Source: Thiotrichaceae bacterium
GTDB taxonomy: Bacteria > Pseudomonadota > Gammaproteobacteria > Thiotrichales > Thiotrichaceae
Reading direction: 5' to 3'
DNA: 50,852 nucleotides
Assembly (NCBI GenBank): GCA_026989145.1
Contig: JALSJU010000090.1
Location: forward strand, 1-50,852
Shown: one piece after another, positions 7,631 through 18,071 of the stretch
Layout: every line of letters starts with the position of its first letter
How positions within the stretch are numbered: position 1 is the first letter of the stretch
Notes under the pieces: generated by a model
The model's database searches: none
The model's input: only the letters and a program-made list of their open reading frames with translations
Told to the model about the DNA's origin: nothing
Position numbers and translations under genes: made by a program

Positions 7631-8095
7631 TTAACCTAAATCATCAAAGCCGGCAGCTTTATATAACTCTTTGGCTCTTTTAGTATCTTTTTCAACACCT
7701 TCACCTTGTTCATACATCATAGCAAGCGTTGTTAAAGAGCCCTGTAGGCCTTGCTCAGCCGCTTTCTCGAACCACTCAATAGCTTTACTAGAGTTTTTCT
7801 CAAGGCACTCGCCTTGCATATACATAAAGCCTAAACCATGTTGCGCGATAGGGTAACCTTGTTCAGCTGATGCTTTCATCATTTTTACCGCTTGCATCGG
7901 GTTTTCAACAGTACCAAGACCATTTTGAAACATAATCGCCAACATATGCTGCGCCTGAGCATTTTTTTCGGCAAGCGGGGATAGTAGTTTCATTGCTTGG
8001 GCAAAGTGTTTTGCTTCAAAAGCAGCAAGACCGCTTGAGAATGTCATTTCCTCCTCTTCTGTTAGAGGTTCATTGGGTGTATTAGAATCAGTCAT
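7631..8095 (-). CDS. Sel1-like (TPR-type) repeat protein
   Basis: 154 residues with about three Sel1 repeats: AQHMLAIMFQNGLGTVENPMQA, then AQHGLGFMYMQGECLEKN with SSKAIEWFEKAAEQG, then LTTLAMMYEQGEGVEKDTK. Sel1 repeats are about 36 residues and form alpha-solenoids used as protein-binding scaffolds. There is no signal peptide, so it is probably cytoplasmic. It is the first gene of a two-gene leftward unit with the unknown gene after it. Confidence 0.82.
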   Translation of the reverse strand: MTDSNTPNEPLTEEEEMTFSSGLAAFEAKHFAQAMKLLSPLAEKNAQAQHMLAIMFQNGLGTVENPMQAVKMMKASAEQGYPIAQHGLGFMYMQGECLEKNSSKAIEWFEKAAEQGLQGSLTTLAMMYEQGEGVEKDTKRAKELYKAAGFDDLG

Positions 8096-8491
8096 ATTAT
8101 CAAGTATAATAGGTCAAAGAAGAGGAAAATATAGTATTTAATAGCAAGATGCAAAAAAACATTTATTTTACTTTTCAATTTAAACACATCTACGATGGTG
8201 ATGAAATTCCAATCATTTTTTATTCCTCTATGCAACTTTTGGTAGGTTTCTGTTAAATTAATCTAAACCGCTAGTCTGTGAAAAATGATTATTACTAATT
8301 AATCATGTTAAAATCATTGCTATGCGACTGTAAGTTTTAAAGATGATAGAAGCTTGGGGAGATTAGGCGTTTATAAAGTCTTTATCCAACTGCTTATAAT
8401 CATAAAAAAAGGTCAATTATCTATCAAACAGTTGTTTTAATGTCTGTTTGGTATAACGTAAGAATAATAATTAATTTTCAAGGTTGTAATA
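8096..8491. promoter_or_regulatory. Long divergent intergenic region upstream of the Wzc-like gene
   Basis: 396 AT-rich bases between the Sel1 gene (leftward) and the polysaccharide co-polymerase gene (rightward). It contains an imperfect inverted repeat, AAACAGTTGTTTTAATGTCTGTTT, at about 8425-8449, some 45 bases before the start codon. It could be a hairpin in the leader or an operator. I saw no ORF, tRNA or known riboswitch in it. Confidence 0.3.
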
Positions 8492-10801
8492 ATGTCAGGA
8501 TTATTAAAACAGAATAATGCTAGGTTGCCTATCGACAGGGGTTCGTCAACAGACAACGCATCATTAGTAGCTTACAATCAAAGCACTCCCATACTTCATG
8601 GGGGCGTGCCTGCTAAAAAAGAAATGAGTTTACGAGATATCTGGGGGATTATTGCTCGTCGTAAATGGTCCATACTATCTATGTTGGCGCTAACTTTGAC
8701 GCTCGCTATTTTATATACCTTAAGCACACCACCTGTTTATCGCGCTAATGCGGTTATTCAAATTGAGCGTGAAGGGACTTACCGCACTGATATTGGCGGT
8801 GTTAATAAAGGTTCAGATTCTTTTGATGCACTTAATGATCCTTATTTTAAAACTCGCTATGAAATGCTTAAAAGTCGAGTAATTGCGAAAGAAACGGTTC
8901 AAGAGCTTTCTTTGTATGATGTATTAGTACCACAGGAAAAAGAGCATTCAATTTCAATTTCATCAATTATATCTCCAATAGTAACTTTTATAAAAACAAC
9001 CTTAGGTCTCGATGAAAAAACAAATGCGTCGGATGGTAATAAGCGTGTTGACTATGTGGGTGAGTTTCAAAAGAAAACTTTGATTCAGCCTATCGCTGGA
9101 ACGCATCTTGTCGAAGTCGTATACGATGCCCCTGATGCCGAACTGTCAAAAAACGTCGTTACCTCATTAATTAATAACTTTATTAAGCGACAAATTGAAA
9201 CTAAGAGTGAGACAGGGGAATATGCGAAGGGTTTCTTCTCAAAACAGCTTGCCGAAGCACGTGAACGTTTAGCTAAATCAGAAGCTGCATTATTGAAGTA
9301 TTCTAATAAGCATGGAATCCTTAGAGTTGATGATAATCAATCGGTTAACCTTAAAAAGCTAGGCAATTTAGATGATGCCTTGGTTCGAGCCGAAATTAAG
9401 CGTATCAAAGCTGAAAGCTTATTTTCTCAAATGCAGCAAACAGGCAGTGTCTCTGCTTTTTTAGGAAGTTCTGTTGTAGCAAGTTTAAAAGCTAGTTTGG
9501 TTAAATTGGAAGGTGATTATCAAGAAATGCTAAAAACGTTTAAGCCTAATTATCCCAGCATGGTTAGCCTTCGACAACAGATTAACACTGTAAAAGGTAA
9601 ACTAAATCGAGAAAAAATAGATATTCAACGCTCTATGAAAGCGGATTATTTAGCGGCAAAACAACAAGAAAATAAAATAAAACGTGAGCTTGGAAAATTT
9701 AATAGAAAAATGGGGAAACTACAAAATAGTAGTTTAGATTATAATAATCTAAAGCGTGAAGTTGCTACAAACACTAAGCTTTACGATAGTCTGCAAGCTA
9801 GTTTAGATAAGATTAATGTCGCTTCTCAGTCAACAACTAGCACAATCAGCATAGTTGAACCTGCCGTTACTCCAATTCATAAATTTAAACCAAAACCAAA
9901 ACTTAATATTCTTCTAGGCTTACTTTCTGGCTTAATTCTAGGTTTAGCCTTGGCCTTTTTACGTGAAGCCTTCGATCAGAGTGTGAACTCCGCTGAAGAA
10001 CTACAGAATATTACAGGCTTACCGGTGTTAAGTAATATCCCACGTATATCAAAACAGGACGCAGATGGTAAAATGGGCTTAATTTCAGCCATCAGACCAG
10101 ATACAGCTGCGGCAGAGGCTTACCGAATTTTAGCTGCAAAGCTGCGCTTTATGAAAAAAGACCACGAGGATGGTCGTATTCTTTTACTCACTAGCGCCCA
10201 GTCAAATAAAGGCAAAAGTGTCAGCGCTTCTAATGTTGCCTGTAGTTTGGCAAAGATGGGGATGAAGGTTCTGATTGTAGATGCTGATTTGCGTAAGCCT
10301 TCAATACACAATAAAATTGGTATTGAGAACGAGGTTGGCTTAACGGACTTTCTTAGTGGTGAAATTGACCTAGTAGGAATAACGAAACCTGTAAAGCAGG
10401 TAGCTGGCTTATATGCGATCACTGCTGGGAAATACACCTCTGATCCTGTCAGCCTTTTAAGTCACGAGCGGATGTCTTACTTAACAACCCGAGCCTCACA
10501 AATTTTTGATTACGTTATTGTTGATGCGCCTCCTGTTATTGGTTTTGCTGACACCTTGATTTTATCATCATTAGCGACATCTACGATTATCGTCGACCAA
10601 GAAACAACCTTGAAGATTGATAATGTCAAGTTTGTTTTAGAGCAACTATCTCGTGTAAGCAATAATGTAGAAGGCTACTTGTTAGTAAATTCAAAAAATA
10701 AAATTTTATCGGAAAATAAAGATTATGCACTTCACCAAGAAAAGATGAAAAAGGAGGCTGATTTATTATTAGAAAAGAAGAAGCTGAACCTAGCGTCATA
10801 A
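8492..10801 (+). CDS. Polysaccharide co-polymerase/tyrosine autokinase, Wzc-like
   Basis: 769 residues. The N-terminal Wzz domain is flanked by two membrane segments (about residues 57-75 and 465-485). Between them lies a long periplasmic coiled coil. The second is preceded by a proline-rich stretch (VTPIHKFKPKPK), as in chain-length regulators. The cytoplasmic BY-kinase domain has Walker A' VLIVDADLRKPS and Walker B YVIVDAPPV. The Walker A is SNKGKS where the family usually has PGEGKS, so the first glycine is Asn. The tail has one Tyr instead of the usual tyrosine cluster. Wzc proteins control export and length of capsule or exopolysaccharide. No glycosyltransferase or export gene is nearby. 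Confidence 0.88.
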   Translation: MSGLLKQNNARLPIDRGSSTDNASLVAYNQSTPILHGGVPAKKEMSLRDIWGIIARRKWSILSMLALTLTLAILYTLSTPPVYRANAVIQIEREGTYRTDIGGVNKGSDSFDALNDPYFKTRYEMLKSRVIAKETVQELSLYDVLVPQEKEHSISISSIISPIVTFIKTTLGLDEKTNASDGNKRVDYVGEFQKKTLIQPIAGTHLVEVVYDAPDAELSKNVVTSLINNFIKRQIETKSETGEYAKGFFSKQLAEARERLAKSEAALLKYSNKHGILRVDDNQSVNLKKLGNLDDALVRAEIKRIKAESLFSQMQQTGSVSAFLGSSVVASLKASLVKLEGDYQEMLKTFKPNYPSMVSLRQQINTVKGKLNREKIDIQRSMKADYLAAKQQENKIKRELGKFNRKMGKLQNSSLDYNNLKREVATNTKLYDSLQASLDKINVASQSTTSTISIVEPAVTPIHKFKPKPKLNILLGLLSGLILGLALAFLREAFDQSVNSAEELQNITGLPVLSNIPRISKQDADGKMGLISAIRPDTAAAEAYRILAAKLRFMKKDHEDGRILLLTSAQSNKGKSVSASNVACSLAKMGMKVLIVDADLRKPSIHNKIGIENEVGLTDFLSGEIDLVGITKPVKQVAGLYAITAGKYTSDPVSLLSHERMSYLTTRASQIFDYVIVDAPPVIGFADTLILSSLATSTIIVDQETTLKIDNVKFVLEQLSRVSNNVEGYLLVNSKNKILSENKDYALHQEKMKKEADLLLEKKKLNLAS

Positions 10802-10873
10802 TCTTTCTATCTGATGAGTCATTGATAAAACAATATTTACAGAAGTCGTTTACTATTGGAATCACATCAAATT

Positions 10874-11398
10874 ATGCTTTTAAAACCTATTGTTAAAACA
10901 TTACTATTATCTAGCATTGTTTTTACTGTACTGGTTTTTTTAGGGGTAAAATACCAGTGGATAGCCTTTTTTAAACCAATTGAAGATATAGGCAAGGTTG
11001 AATTCACACTTCCTCAGGCCTCATTGCCCATGACTACCTTAGAAAAGAGTCACTCTAGAGAGCCACCTTTTCAGTTAGAGATAATACAAAGTAATAAGCA
11101 ACCCATAACGGCTAATTTAAGCAAGCAACAAATACTAGAGGGCTGTCTGCAACTTTATAATAAGCTGGGGGTAGTTAATGAATCAATGATTGACGTTATT
11201 TCAGGTGACTGTGTAGTAAGCAATTACCAAGAAACCATTCAGGATGCCAACAACCATCAGCGAACTAACGAATACATACAGAAAAAATTGCTTATAGAAA
11301 GACGTTGCTATAAACAGGTCGAAAATCAAATAAAGTTAAACCCCTTAGAAAAACAGCTACTATGGGGCGTTTGTGTTTCTGATCATTTAAATCGTTAA
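10874..11398 (+). CDS. Hypothetical membrane-anchored protein
   Basis: 174 residues from the ATG at 10874 (an in-frame TTG at 10856 would add six). It has one N-terminal transmembrane segment (LLLSSIVFTVLVFLGVKYQW) and then about 145 residues outside or in the periplasm, with four scattered cysteines (in EGCLQLY, GDCVVS, RRCYKQ and WGVCVS) that could form disulfides. I do not recognise the family. It begins 72 bp after the Wzc-like gene and may be co-transcribed. A link to dsbC, encoded about 1.2 kb further, is possible but not shown. Confidence 0.5.
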   Translation: MLLKPIVKTLLLSSIVFTVLVFLGVKYQWIAFFKPIEDIGKVEFTLPQASLPMTTLEKSHSREPPFQLEIIQSNKQPITANLSKQQILEGCLQLYNKLGVVNESMIDVISGDCVVSNYQETIQDANNHQRTNEYIQKKLLIERRCYKQVENQIKLNPLEKQLLWGVCVSDHLNR

Positions 11399-11414
11399 TT
11401 TTAAGTTGCTCTCT

Positions 11415-11515
11415 TCACAAAAAATAACAACAACGAAATTGACGCCTTGTAAGCCAGTCCTCGTGTTAGTTAACGCAGCAACCCCGGAATTCACTTAGGT
11501 TATTCAGTCGTTTCC
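11415..11515 (+). repeat. Short interspersed repeat, family 3, copy a
   Basis: The ends CAAAAAATAACAACAACG and GGTTATTCAGT, with an inner GACGCCTTGTAA, recur at 17842-18050 (inverted, with a longer middle) and, shortened, at 18072-18148, 28740-28816 and 44893-44975. Length and middle vary while the two ends persist, as expected of a non-coding repetitive element. It occupies the gap before xerD. Confidence 0.55.
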
Positions 11516-11641
11516 TTGCGCTATCTTTTTAATATAAATCTATCCAAAACTAAATCATTTAAGAAGCTAGTTTGAACTGATAAGATTCAAATCCGTTTTT
11601 AAATAATTTTCATGGTCAACTTATTAATTTAGGGCTTTTGA

Positions 11642-12535
11642 ATGGGGTTAAATCAAACAATTATTGATGAATTTCTAGACGCTATGTGGTCAGAACGTGG
11701 TTTAAGTAAAAATACTTTAGACGCTTACGGCCGGGACCTAAAGCTATTTTCCTCATGGCTTAAAAAAAATCACCTAAAATTATTACAAGCTAAAAATAGC
11801 CATTTACAAGAATATATCGCTTATTGTGGAAAGAAAGGAAGTAAAGCAAGCAGTATGGCAAGAAGCTTTTCTAGCTTGAAGCGCTTTTATCGTTACCAAG
11901 TCCGCGAAGCTCGACTTGCAGAAGACCCCACTGCATTGATAGATGCACCGAAACAAACACAACCTTTACCAACAACATTAAGTGAATCACAAGTTGATGC
12001 ATTACTTGATGCCTGTGATACGAGGGACTCAATCGGTTTACGTGACCGCGCAATGCTAGAATTACTTTACGCGACAGGGCTACGGGTCACTGAATTAGTC
12101 TCATTGGAATACTCCCAATTAAGCTTACAACAAGGTGTCGTTCGAGTCATCGGCAAAGGTAATAAGGAACGCTTAGTGCCAATGGGGGATGAGGCGGTCA
12201 ATTGGTTGAATCAATACATTGAAACTGCTCGGCCTGATTTAATGACAGGGAAAGGCATATCAGCTGCGTTGTTTGTTACTAAACGTGGTAGCGGTATGAC
12301 ACGGCAAGCTTTCTGGCACTTAATTAAACGTTATGCAATAGTCGTAGGTATCAATAAAATCTCACCGCATACATTGCGCCATGCTTTTGCCACACATTTA
12401 TTGAACCATGGGGCTGATTTGCGTGTCGTACAGTTGTTATTAGGTCATAGTGACTTATCGACAACGCAAATATACACACACGTAGCAAAGGCTCGTTTGC
12501 AATCATTGCATCAACAGCATCACCCACGGGGTTGA
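11642..12535 (+). CDS. xerD: Site-specific tyrosine recombinase XerD
   Basis: 297 residues. The N-terminal SAM-like core-binding domain (residues 5-90, RGLSKNTLDAYGRDLKLF) is followed by the catalytic domain. The catalytic residues are visible: Arg in LYATGLRVTEL, His/Arg in SPHTLRHAFATHLL, His in LLGHSDLSTTQIYTHV, and the Tyr nucleophile in that last motif. XerD with XerC resolves chromosome dimers at dif under FtsK control. Gene order xerD-dsbC matches many gammaproteobacteria, so this is the housekeeping enzyme rather than a phage integrase. Confidence 0.95.
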   Translation: MGLNQTIIDEFLDAMWSERGLSKNTLDAYGRDLKLFSSWLKKNHLKLLQAKNSHLQEYIAYCGKKGSKASSMARSFSSLKRFYRYQVREARLAEDPTALIDAPKQTQPLPTTLSESQVDALLDACDTRDSIGLRDRAMLELLYATGLRVTELVSLEYSQLSLQQGVVRVIGKGNKERLVPMGDEAVNWLNQYIETARPDLMTGKGISAALFVTKRGSGMTRQAFWHLIKRYAIVVGINKISPHTLRHAFATHLLNHGADLRVVQLLLGHSDLSTTQIYTHVAKARLQSLHQQHHPRG

Positions 12536-12631
12536 ATTTAAGAATTTTGCAACCAAAATCCAACAATGGGCGTATGTGTTTCTGTTACACTGCGGTCTTA
12601 TCTTAGGGCTATTATAAACATTAGGAATTAA

Positions 12632-13378
12632 ATGATGAAAAGAACATTACTGGGGTTATCACTGAGTGCAGCGTTATTAACAGGCTTTGTTAACAATGTC
12701 GCATTGGCTAAAGACAATAGTGCGGTATTATCAACCTTAAAAGAAAAACTAAAAACCACCTTTAAATCAGAACCAGACTCAATAAAAGAAAGTGTTGTGC
12801 CTGGCATGTATGAGGTCATTTATGGTACTGAAGTTGTTTATTTATCCTCTGATGGTAAGTATTTTTTAAGTGGTAACTTAATTGATATGAAAACACGAGA
12901 AAATATTTCTGATCGTGCCAAGCAGTCGATTCGCCAAACTATTTTAGCGCGTAAAAACAATAAGCCGGTTATCTTTAAAGCCAAAAATGAAAAGCATAAG
13001 TTAACTGTCTTTACGGATATCGATTGCCCGTATTGCGCTAAGTTACATCGTGAAGTCCCTGCTTTAAATGAGAAAGGAATCACGATTGAATACTTGATGT
13101 TTCCACGTGCAGGTTTGAATTCTCCTTCATTCAGCAAAGCCGTTAGCATGTGGTGTGCAGATGATAATAAACAAGCAATGACGGATGCAAAAGAACGCAA
13201 GCCGATTGCAGATAAAACCTGTGATAACCCAATCAAAGATCAGTACTTACTAGGTCAAGAAGTCGGTGTAACAGGTACACCAGCATTAGTTACTTCAACG
13301 GGAAAATTGATTCCTGGTTATATGCCTGCAGATCGTTTAGCGGCAATGTTAGAGGCTGAAGACGCCAAGAAGAAGTAG
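12632..13378 (+). CDS. dsbC: Periplasmic disulfide isomerase DsbC
   Basis: 248 residues. A signal peptide (MMKRTLLGLSLSAALLTGF and cleavage after ALA near residue 26) is followed by the dimerisation domain, then a thioredoxin fold with active site DCPYCAKLH (CXXC). The second cysteine pair (WCADD and KTCDNP) and the cis-Pro (GTPALV) are present. DsbC reshuffles wrong disulfides in the periplasm and is kept reduced by DsbD. It lies 96 bp after xerD, the usual neighbour. Confidence 0.95.
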   Translation: MMKRTLLGLSLSAALLTGFVNNVALAKDNSAVLSTLKEKLKTTFKSEPDSIKESVVPGMYEVIYGTEVVYLSSDGKYFLSGNLIDMKTRENISDRAKQSIRQTILARKNNKPVIFKAKNEKHKLTVFTDIDCPYCAKLHREVPALNEKGITIEYLMFPRAGLNSPSFSKAVSMWCADDNKQAMTDAKERKPIADKTCDNPIKDQYLLGQEVGVTGTPALVTSTGKLIPGYMPADRLAAMLEAEDAKKK

Positions 13379-13453
13379 GCTAGTCATGAGGGGTGCATCA
13401 TAGTTAATGCTTTAATAAGAACTACCGTTGATGCAACCATATTACATAAATAG

Positions 13454-15118
13454 TTATCGCTTCAAAACCCCATAAGCCAATAGGGCTAAGCCAAGCAGGG
13501 ATAAACCAAGAGAAGCAGGGGATAAACTAACCAATGTCATTTGCGGTGAACTTATAAGTACACCTGCAATTAGCATTGTTGCCCCTGATAAAGTAAGTGT
13601 TGTTTTACGGTTAGATTTCTTGATTTCTCGGCGCAGTAATTCGAGCTGCTTTGATTCCGCTTGTTGCGCATTCATTTGTTTATCATGCACGTTTTTGATA
13701 ACTTCATTAAGCATGACGGGCATGTGTGGCATTTGTTCAATAAATTTAGGCAAGTTTTCTTTTGCGCCTTTGAACAGGTGCCTAATACCACCTTGTTCAT
13801 CCATCCAACGCTGAAGAAATGGTTTAGCGGTTACCCATAAGTCTAAATCAGGATATAGCTCGCGCCCCATACCTTCGATATTTAGTAAGGTCTTTTGTAG
13901 TAGTACTAACTGCGGTTGTACTTCCATATTGAAACGGCGCGCTGTTTGGAAAAGGCGCAATAGTAGCTTACCGTAAGATATTTCTTTAATCGGCAATTGG
14001 AATATCGGCTCACATACCGTACGAATTGCAGCTTCAAATTCACTCGCTTTGGTTTCCGCAGGTACCCAGCCCGACTCAATATGCGCCTCGGCAACTCGTT
14101 TGTAGTCACGGTTAAAAAAGGCGTGTAGGTTTTCGGCAAGATAGCGCTTATCTTGGGGTTCTAAGGTACCTACAATGCCGAAATCAACGGCTATATATTT
14201 AGGGTTACTAGGATTATTTTCATCAATAAAGATATTACCAGGATGCATATCGGCATGAAAGAAGTTATGCTTAAAAACTTGGGTGAAAAATATTTCAACT
14301 CCACGTTCACCCAATACCTTCATATTGATGTTTTTGTCGATAAGCTCTTGCGTGTTACCCACGGGAATACCGTAAATACGCTCCATAACCATTACATCAT
14401 CGGTGCAATAATCCCAATAAACTTCTGGTACATAGAGATCAGGAGAGCCTTCATGATTGCGCCGAAGCTGGCTGGCATTAGCGGCTTCCCGGCCTAAATC
14501 AAGCTCGTCAAAGATGACTTTTTCGTAATCTTCTACTACTTCAACCGGGCGTAGTCGCCTGCCTGTATCGCTGACTTTGCTAACCATTTTAGCGATTAGA
14601 TGCATTAAGTCGATATCATGCCGAATGGTTTTTTCAATGCCGGGGCGTACCACTTTCACTATAGCATCTTTGCCGTCCTGTAAGGTTGCTGTATGTACTT
14701 GAGCGATTGAGGCAGAAGCGAGAGGTGTTTCATCAAAACATTTAAATAATTCATTAATCGACTTGCCAAGTGATTTCTCGATTATTGTGCGTGCTTCTAA
14801 GCCCGAAAAAGGTGGTACATTGTCTTGTAGTTTTGCCAGTTCATTCGCTAATTCATCGGGCAGCATATCGCGGCGTGTTGATAAGATCTGCCCAAACTTA
14901 ACAAATACAGGGCCGAGGTCTTCTAACGCTCTGCGAATACGAACAGCTTGTGGCTCACGGTTATCACGTTTTTGTTTATTCCAGTTCCACGGCGATGCAT
15001 GGTAAATAAACCGTAAAGGTCGAAAAGCAGGTATTGCATAAATTAGCTCATCGAGGTTATGCCTTATCAGTACGCGGTTTATTTCATATAGCCGTGGGAG
15101 TTGAGAAAAAAGATTCAT
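13454..15118 (-). CDS. ubiB: Ubiquinone biosynthesis ATPase/kinase-like protein UbiB
   Basis: 554 residues of the ABC1/ADCK/UbiB family. Characteristic motifs are the KxGQ motif in [32 protein letters not shown] and VDFGIVGTL. Two hydrophobic segments close the protein (from about residue 505). UbiB is a membrane-associated atypical kinase-fold ATPase needed for coenzyme Q synthesis. It helps the lipid intermediates reach the Ubi complex. Its ATG overlaps the ubiJ stop by four bases, so the two are translationally coupled. Confidence 0.96.
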   Translation of the reverse strand: MNLFSQLPRLYEINRVLIRHNLDELIYAIPAFRPLRFIYHASPWNWNKQKRDNREPQAVRIRRALEDLGPVFVKFGQILSTRRDMLPDELANELAKLQDNVPPFSGLEARTIIEKSLGKSINELFKCFDETPLASASIAQVHTATLQDGKDAIVKVVRPGIEKTIRHDIDLMHLIAKMVSKVSDTGRRLRPVEVVEDYEKVIFDELDLGREAANASQLRRNHEGSPDLYVPEVYWDYCTDDVMVMERIYGIPVGNTQELIDKNINMKVLGERGVEIFFTQVFKHNFFHADMHPGNIFIDENNPSNPKYIAVDFGIVGTLEPQDKRYLAENLHAFFNRDYKRVAEAHIESGWVPAETKASEFEAAIRTVCEPIFQLPIKEISYGKLLLRLFQTARRFNMEVQPQLVLLQKTLLNIEGMGRELYPDLDLWVTAKPFLQRWMDEQGGIRHLFKGAKENLPKFIEQMPHMPVMLNEVIKNVHDKQMNAQQAESKQLELLRREIKKSNRKTTLTLSGATMLIAGVLISSPQMTLVSLSPASLGLSLLGLALLAYGVLKR

Positions 15119-15804
15119 TCTTGTTGTGGTGCCTTTGTGTTTTCGACTAATAAATTAATGCGCGCTTCTAAGCGGTCAATACTCATACGCACCTCATCCA
15201 CCTCATCCATAAATTCTTTCACTTCAGCATCTGCAGGTGAAAGACCTGATTCTTCACTGATATATTCGCCTGCATTCAACTTCATCGCTGCTACACTGTC
15301 TTTTAACCAATTTGTCGCACTGCGGGCAGCTTCACCGGTTCGGTAGGCAAAAATATCACCAACTAATTTAGAGAGTAGCTCCTCCCAATCAATATCAACT
15401 TCGCGCAGAATTTCGCTGAATTTTTCAGCGACGCGCATATCCCCATCAATTTCAACATCACTTTCAAGTAAGGTAGCGCCGGCATTTTTAGCGGTACTAA
15501 GTTGGATGAGTGCTACCGGTGAGCCATGAATGGTGGTATCCACCTTGGCCATTTTTTCATCTGGCTCAGTCGTTTCAGCGCTATTAGCATCATTATTGAT
15601 ATCGTGGATTAAAGGATAATTGCCCATCACCTGAATGCCCGATGCGCTAGGCATAAAGTATAAATTAACTTCAATCCCCGTCACATGAAAACGAATGATC
15701 TTACCTTCAAGTTCAGCAAAGCGCGGTAAAGCTTCACCATCAAGCTTAAGCCATGTGTTGATCGCAGTCTCAATTGCCGCTAGAAAAGGAGTAGGGATGA
15801 TCAC
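15115..15804 (-). CDS. ubiJ: Ubiquinone biosynthesis accessory factor UbiJ (SCP2 domain)
   Basis: 229 residues. The N-terminal half is an SCP2 lipid-binding domain ([21 protein letters not shown] through [22 protein letters not shown]). The C-terminal half is helical, ending in a coiled coil ([21 protein letters not shown]). UbiJ with UbiK forms a lipid-binding accessory subunit of the soluble ubiquinone synthesis complex. It sits 15 bp after ubiE and overlaps ubiB, in the canonical ubiE-ubiJ-ubiB order. Confidence 0.93.
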   Translation of the reverse strand: MIIPTPFLAAIETAINTWLKLDGEALPRFAELEGKIIRFHVTGIEVNLYFMPSASGIQVMGNYPLIHDINNDANSAETTEPDEKMAKVDTTIHGSPVALIQLSTAKNAGATLLESDVEIDGDMRVAEKFSEILREVDIDWEELLSKLVGDIFAYRTGEAARSATNWLKDSVAAMKLNAGEYISEESGLSPADAEVKEFMDEVDEVRMSIDRLEARINLLVENTKAPQQE

Positions 15805-15819
15805 GACGTTAAAACCCGC

Positions 15820-16593
15820 CTAAAACTTATAGCCAACATGCAAGGCAACCACGCCACCTGTCATATTATGATATGAACACTTTTCAAAACCAGCTTCCTC
15901 AAACATGCCTTTTAACGTTTCTTGATCAGGATGCATACGAATAGATTCTGCTAAGTAACGATAGCTGTCTTCATCATTTACGACAACTTTGCCAATCAAG
16001 GGTAAAAGTTTGAATGAGTACGCATCATAAAGGGTGCTTAAACCGGGTAATACTGGTTTTGAAAACTCCAGTACCATCAGCTTTCCACCCGGTTTTAGAC
16101 AGCAGTAAATTGAGCGTAATGCCGCAGCTTTATCTGTGACATTGCGTAAACCAAATGCCATTGTAGTGATATTGTATTTATTATCTTCGAACGGTAAATC
16201 TTCTGCATTCGCCTGCACGTATTCGATATTACCAGCAATACCCATGTTAGTGAGGCGTTGACGACCATTTTCGAGCATCGATTCGTTAATATCGGATAAG
16301 GTGACTAAACCTTCAGGACCAACAATACGCGTAAACTTAATCGCTAAATCGCCTGTGCCGCCGGCGAGGTCCAGGATCGTGTCACCCTTTTTTGCGCCTG
16401 AAGTCTCGATGGTATAACGCTTCCATAAACGATGAACCCCTGCCGACATTAAGTCATTCATTACATCGTATTTGTCGGCGACCGAGTGAAAAACATCGGC
16501 AACCTTATTTTGCTTTTCATCAACAGCAACCTGCTCATAACCAAAGTGTGTTGTTTCTGTTGGCATAGACTCTGATGTTTTGTTATCTGGCAT
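15820..16593 (-). CDS. ubiE: Ubiquinone/menaquinone C-methyltransferase UbiE
   Basis: 257 residues, class I SAM methyltransferase. Motif I is [10 protein letters not shown], after [18 protein letters not shown]. Further family signatures are NEDLPFEDN-like [23 protein letters not shown] and LEFSKP. It methylates the quinone ring at C2 using S-adenosylmethionine. It is the first gene of the ubiE-ubiJ-ubiB unit and divergent from lipA with a 137 bp gap. Confidence 0.96.
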   Translation of the reverse strand: MPDNKTSESMPTETTHFGYEQVAVDEKQNKVADVFHSVADKYDVMNDLMSAGVHRLWKRYTIETSGAKKGDTILDLAGGTGDLAIKFTRIVGPEGLVTLSDINESMLENGRQRLTNMGIAGNIEYVQANAEDLPFEDNKYNITTMAFGLRNVTDKAAALRSIYCCLKPGGKLMVLEFSKPVLPGLSTLYDAYSFKLLPLIGKVVVNDEDSYRYLAESIRMHPDQETLKGMFEEAGFEKCSYHNMTGGVVALHVGYKF

Positions 16594-16730
16594 ACTAATT
16601 TACTCACGAAGTTTATCGGCTAAGTTTACCTTATGGCGCTAAGGATGAATATTCGTTTTATCAAGAAAACTATTATTAGTGCTGTGTATTGTTATACTGT
16701 AACTCTCAGTCGTTTTATTGGATTAGATCA

Positions 16731-17693
16731 ATGAGTATCGCAAAAACAACACAAGCGAAGAAAGTTCAAGGCGTTAAACTAAGAGGTGCTGAAAAAGTAG
16801 CTCGCATACCCATTAAAGTTATCCCTAGTACAGAGGTCAAACGCAAGCCTTCGTGGATTCGTGCTAAAGCACCCACTACACCAGAAGTTAAACGCCTTAA
16901 AAAAGTACTGCGCGAGCAAAAGCTGGTCACCGTCTGTGAAGAAGCGGCGTGTCCAAACTTGGGAGAATGTTTCACCAAAGGCACCGCAACTTTTATGATT
17001 ATGGGGGATATTTGTACCCGTCGTTGCCCTTTTTGTGATGTGGGTCATGGTCGCCCGAATCCTCTTGATGAAAACGAACCTACTAGTTTAGCTGAAACAA
17101 TTAAAGCCATGTCACTGAGATATGTCGTCATTACCTCAGTAGATCGTGATGATTTACGCGATGGCGGGGCGCAGCATTTTGCTGATTGTATTCAAGCAGT
17201 GCGTCAACAAAATCCTGAGATTCGTATTGAAATTTTAACGCCCGATTTTCGTGGTCGCATGGATATTGCATTAACATTAATGGAACAAGCCCCGCCTGAT
17301 GTATTTAATCACAACTTAGAAACGGTGCCGCGCTTATACAAGCAATCTCGTCCCGGCTCTGATTATCAATGGTCATTAGATTTACTCAAACGCTTTAAAC
17401 AGATGCACCCAAAAGTACCAACAAAATCTGGGCTGATGCTCGGTTTAGGTGAGGAAATTGATGAGGTTAAAGCGGTCATGCAAGACTTACGTGAGCATGA
17501 TTGTGATATGTTGACCTTAGGTCAATATTTGCAACCAAGTTTAGATCATTTGGCGGTTGAGCGCTTTGTGACACCCGATGAATTTAAAATGCTCCAAGAA
17601 GTGGGCTATGAAATGGGCTTTTCACATGTTGCCAGTGGGCCTATGGTACGGTCATCCTACTTTGCGGATGAACAAGCCTCAGGTGTTGTTTAA
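16731..17693 (+). CDS. lipA: Lipoyl synthase LipA
   Basis: 320 residues from the ATG at 16731; an upstream in-frame TTG at 16689 would add 14 unlikely residues. Both iron-sulfur clusters are recognisable: the auxiliary cluster motif [12 protein letters not shown] and the radical-SAM [10 protein letters not shown]. The closing RSSY serine ligand motif is present near the end. LipA inserts two sulfurs into octanoyl groups on the E2 and H proteins. lipB is not adjacent. The TAA stop lies within the TTAA target site of a repeat element that starts directly after it. Confidence 0.96.
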   Translation: MSIAKTTQAKKVQGVKLRGAEKVARIPIKVIPSTEVKRKPSWIRAKAPTTPEVKRLKKVLREQKLVTVCEEAACPNLGECFTKGTATFMIMGDICTRRCPFCDVGHGRPNPLDENEPTSLAETIKAMSLRYVVITSVDRDDLRDGGAQHFADCIQAVRQQNPEIRIEILTPDFRGRMDIALTLMEQAPPDVFNHNLETVPRLYKQSRPGSDYQWSLDLLKRFKQMHPKVPTKSGLMLGLGEEIDEVKAVMQDLREHDCDMLTLGQYLQPSLDHLAVERFVTPDEFKMLQEVGYEMGFSHVASGPMVRSSYFADEQASGVV

Positions 17694-17837
17694 GGAAACC
17701 CTGATCAAGTCCAATTATTTTTAGCTTGCCAAATCCGCCGATATTTTCCACGAAGATCGGCGCAATAGAATAACTATTACGTCTCACTTCATGAAAAATA
17801 GCGACAGATTTTTCTGTGCTAAGTTCTCAGGTTCTCC
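17694..17837. mobile_element. MITE-like element, family 2, copy 1 (TTAA target)
   Basis: 144 bp bounded by GGAAACCCTG and, inverted, AGGTTCTCC, with TTAA on both outer sides (17690-17693 and 17838-17841). A copy with about 80% or better identity by eye lies at 44460-44613 in the same orientation; both contain ATCAAGTCCAATTATTTTTA and CTCACTTC-TGAAAAATAGCG. There is no ORF, so it would be moved by a transposase elsewhere. The left TTAA provides the stop codon of lipA. Confidence 0.72.
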
Positions 17838-17841
17838 TTAA

Positions 17842-18050
17842 GAAAAAACTGAATAACCGAGCTGAATTCTGGCAACGCCAAGTTTTCAAGTTTGAGGCAT
17901 TGCTTTTAAGTCATTGGCAAGCAAAGCACTAAATATGGTTAAAATCAATAACAAAGAAATTGAAATTTGGCTAAGCCGCGCAAGCTAACAAAAGTGGGAG
18001 CTTAAAAGGCATCAATTCCGTTATTGTTATTTTTTTTGCGAAGGTTTGGT
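17842..18050 (-). repeat. Short interspersed repeat, family 3, copy b (inverted, long middle)
   Basis: It begins right after the TTAA of the family 2 element. On the minus strand its ends read AAAAAATAACAATAACGG plus AATTGATGCCTT and, at the far end, GGTTATTCAGT. These match both ends of copy a at 11415-11515. The middle is about 90 bases longer and has no coding potential that I can support. Confidence 0.5.
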
Positions 18051-18071
18051 GCAGTATGCCACGAACATATC

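Noticed and set aside
11590-11606. ATTCAAATCC resembling a tRNA T-loop before xerD
   Set aside because: No flanking T-stem, acceptor or anticodon arm.
12838-13236. 132-codon leftward ORF within dsbC
   Set aside because: Antisense shadow of dsbC.
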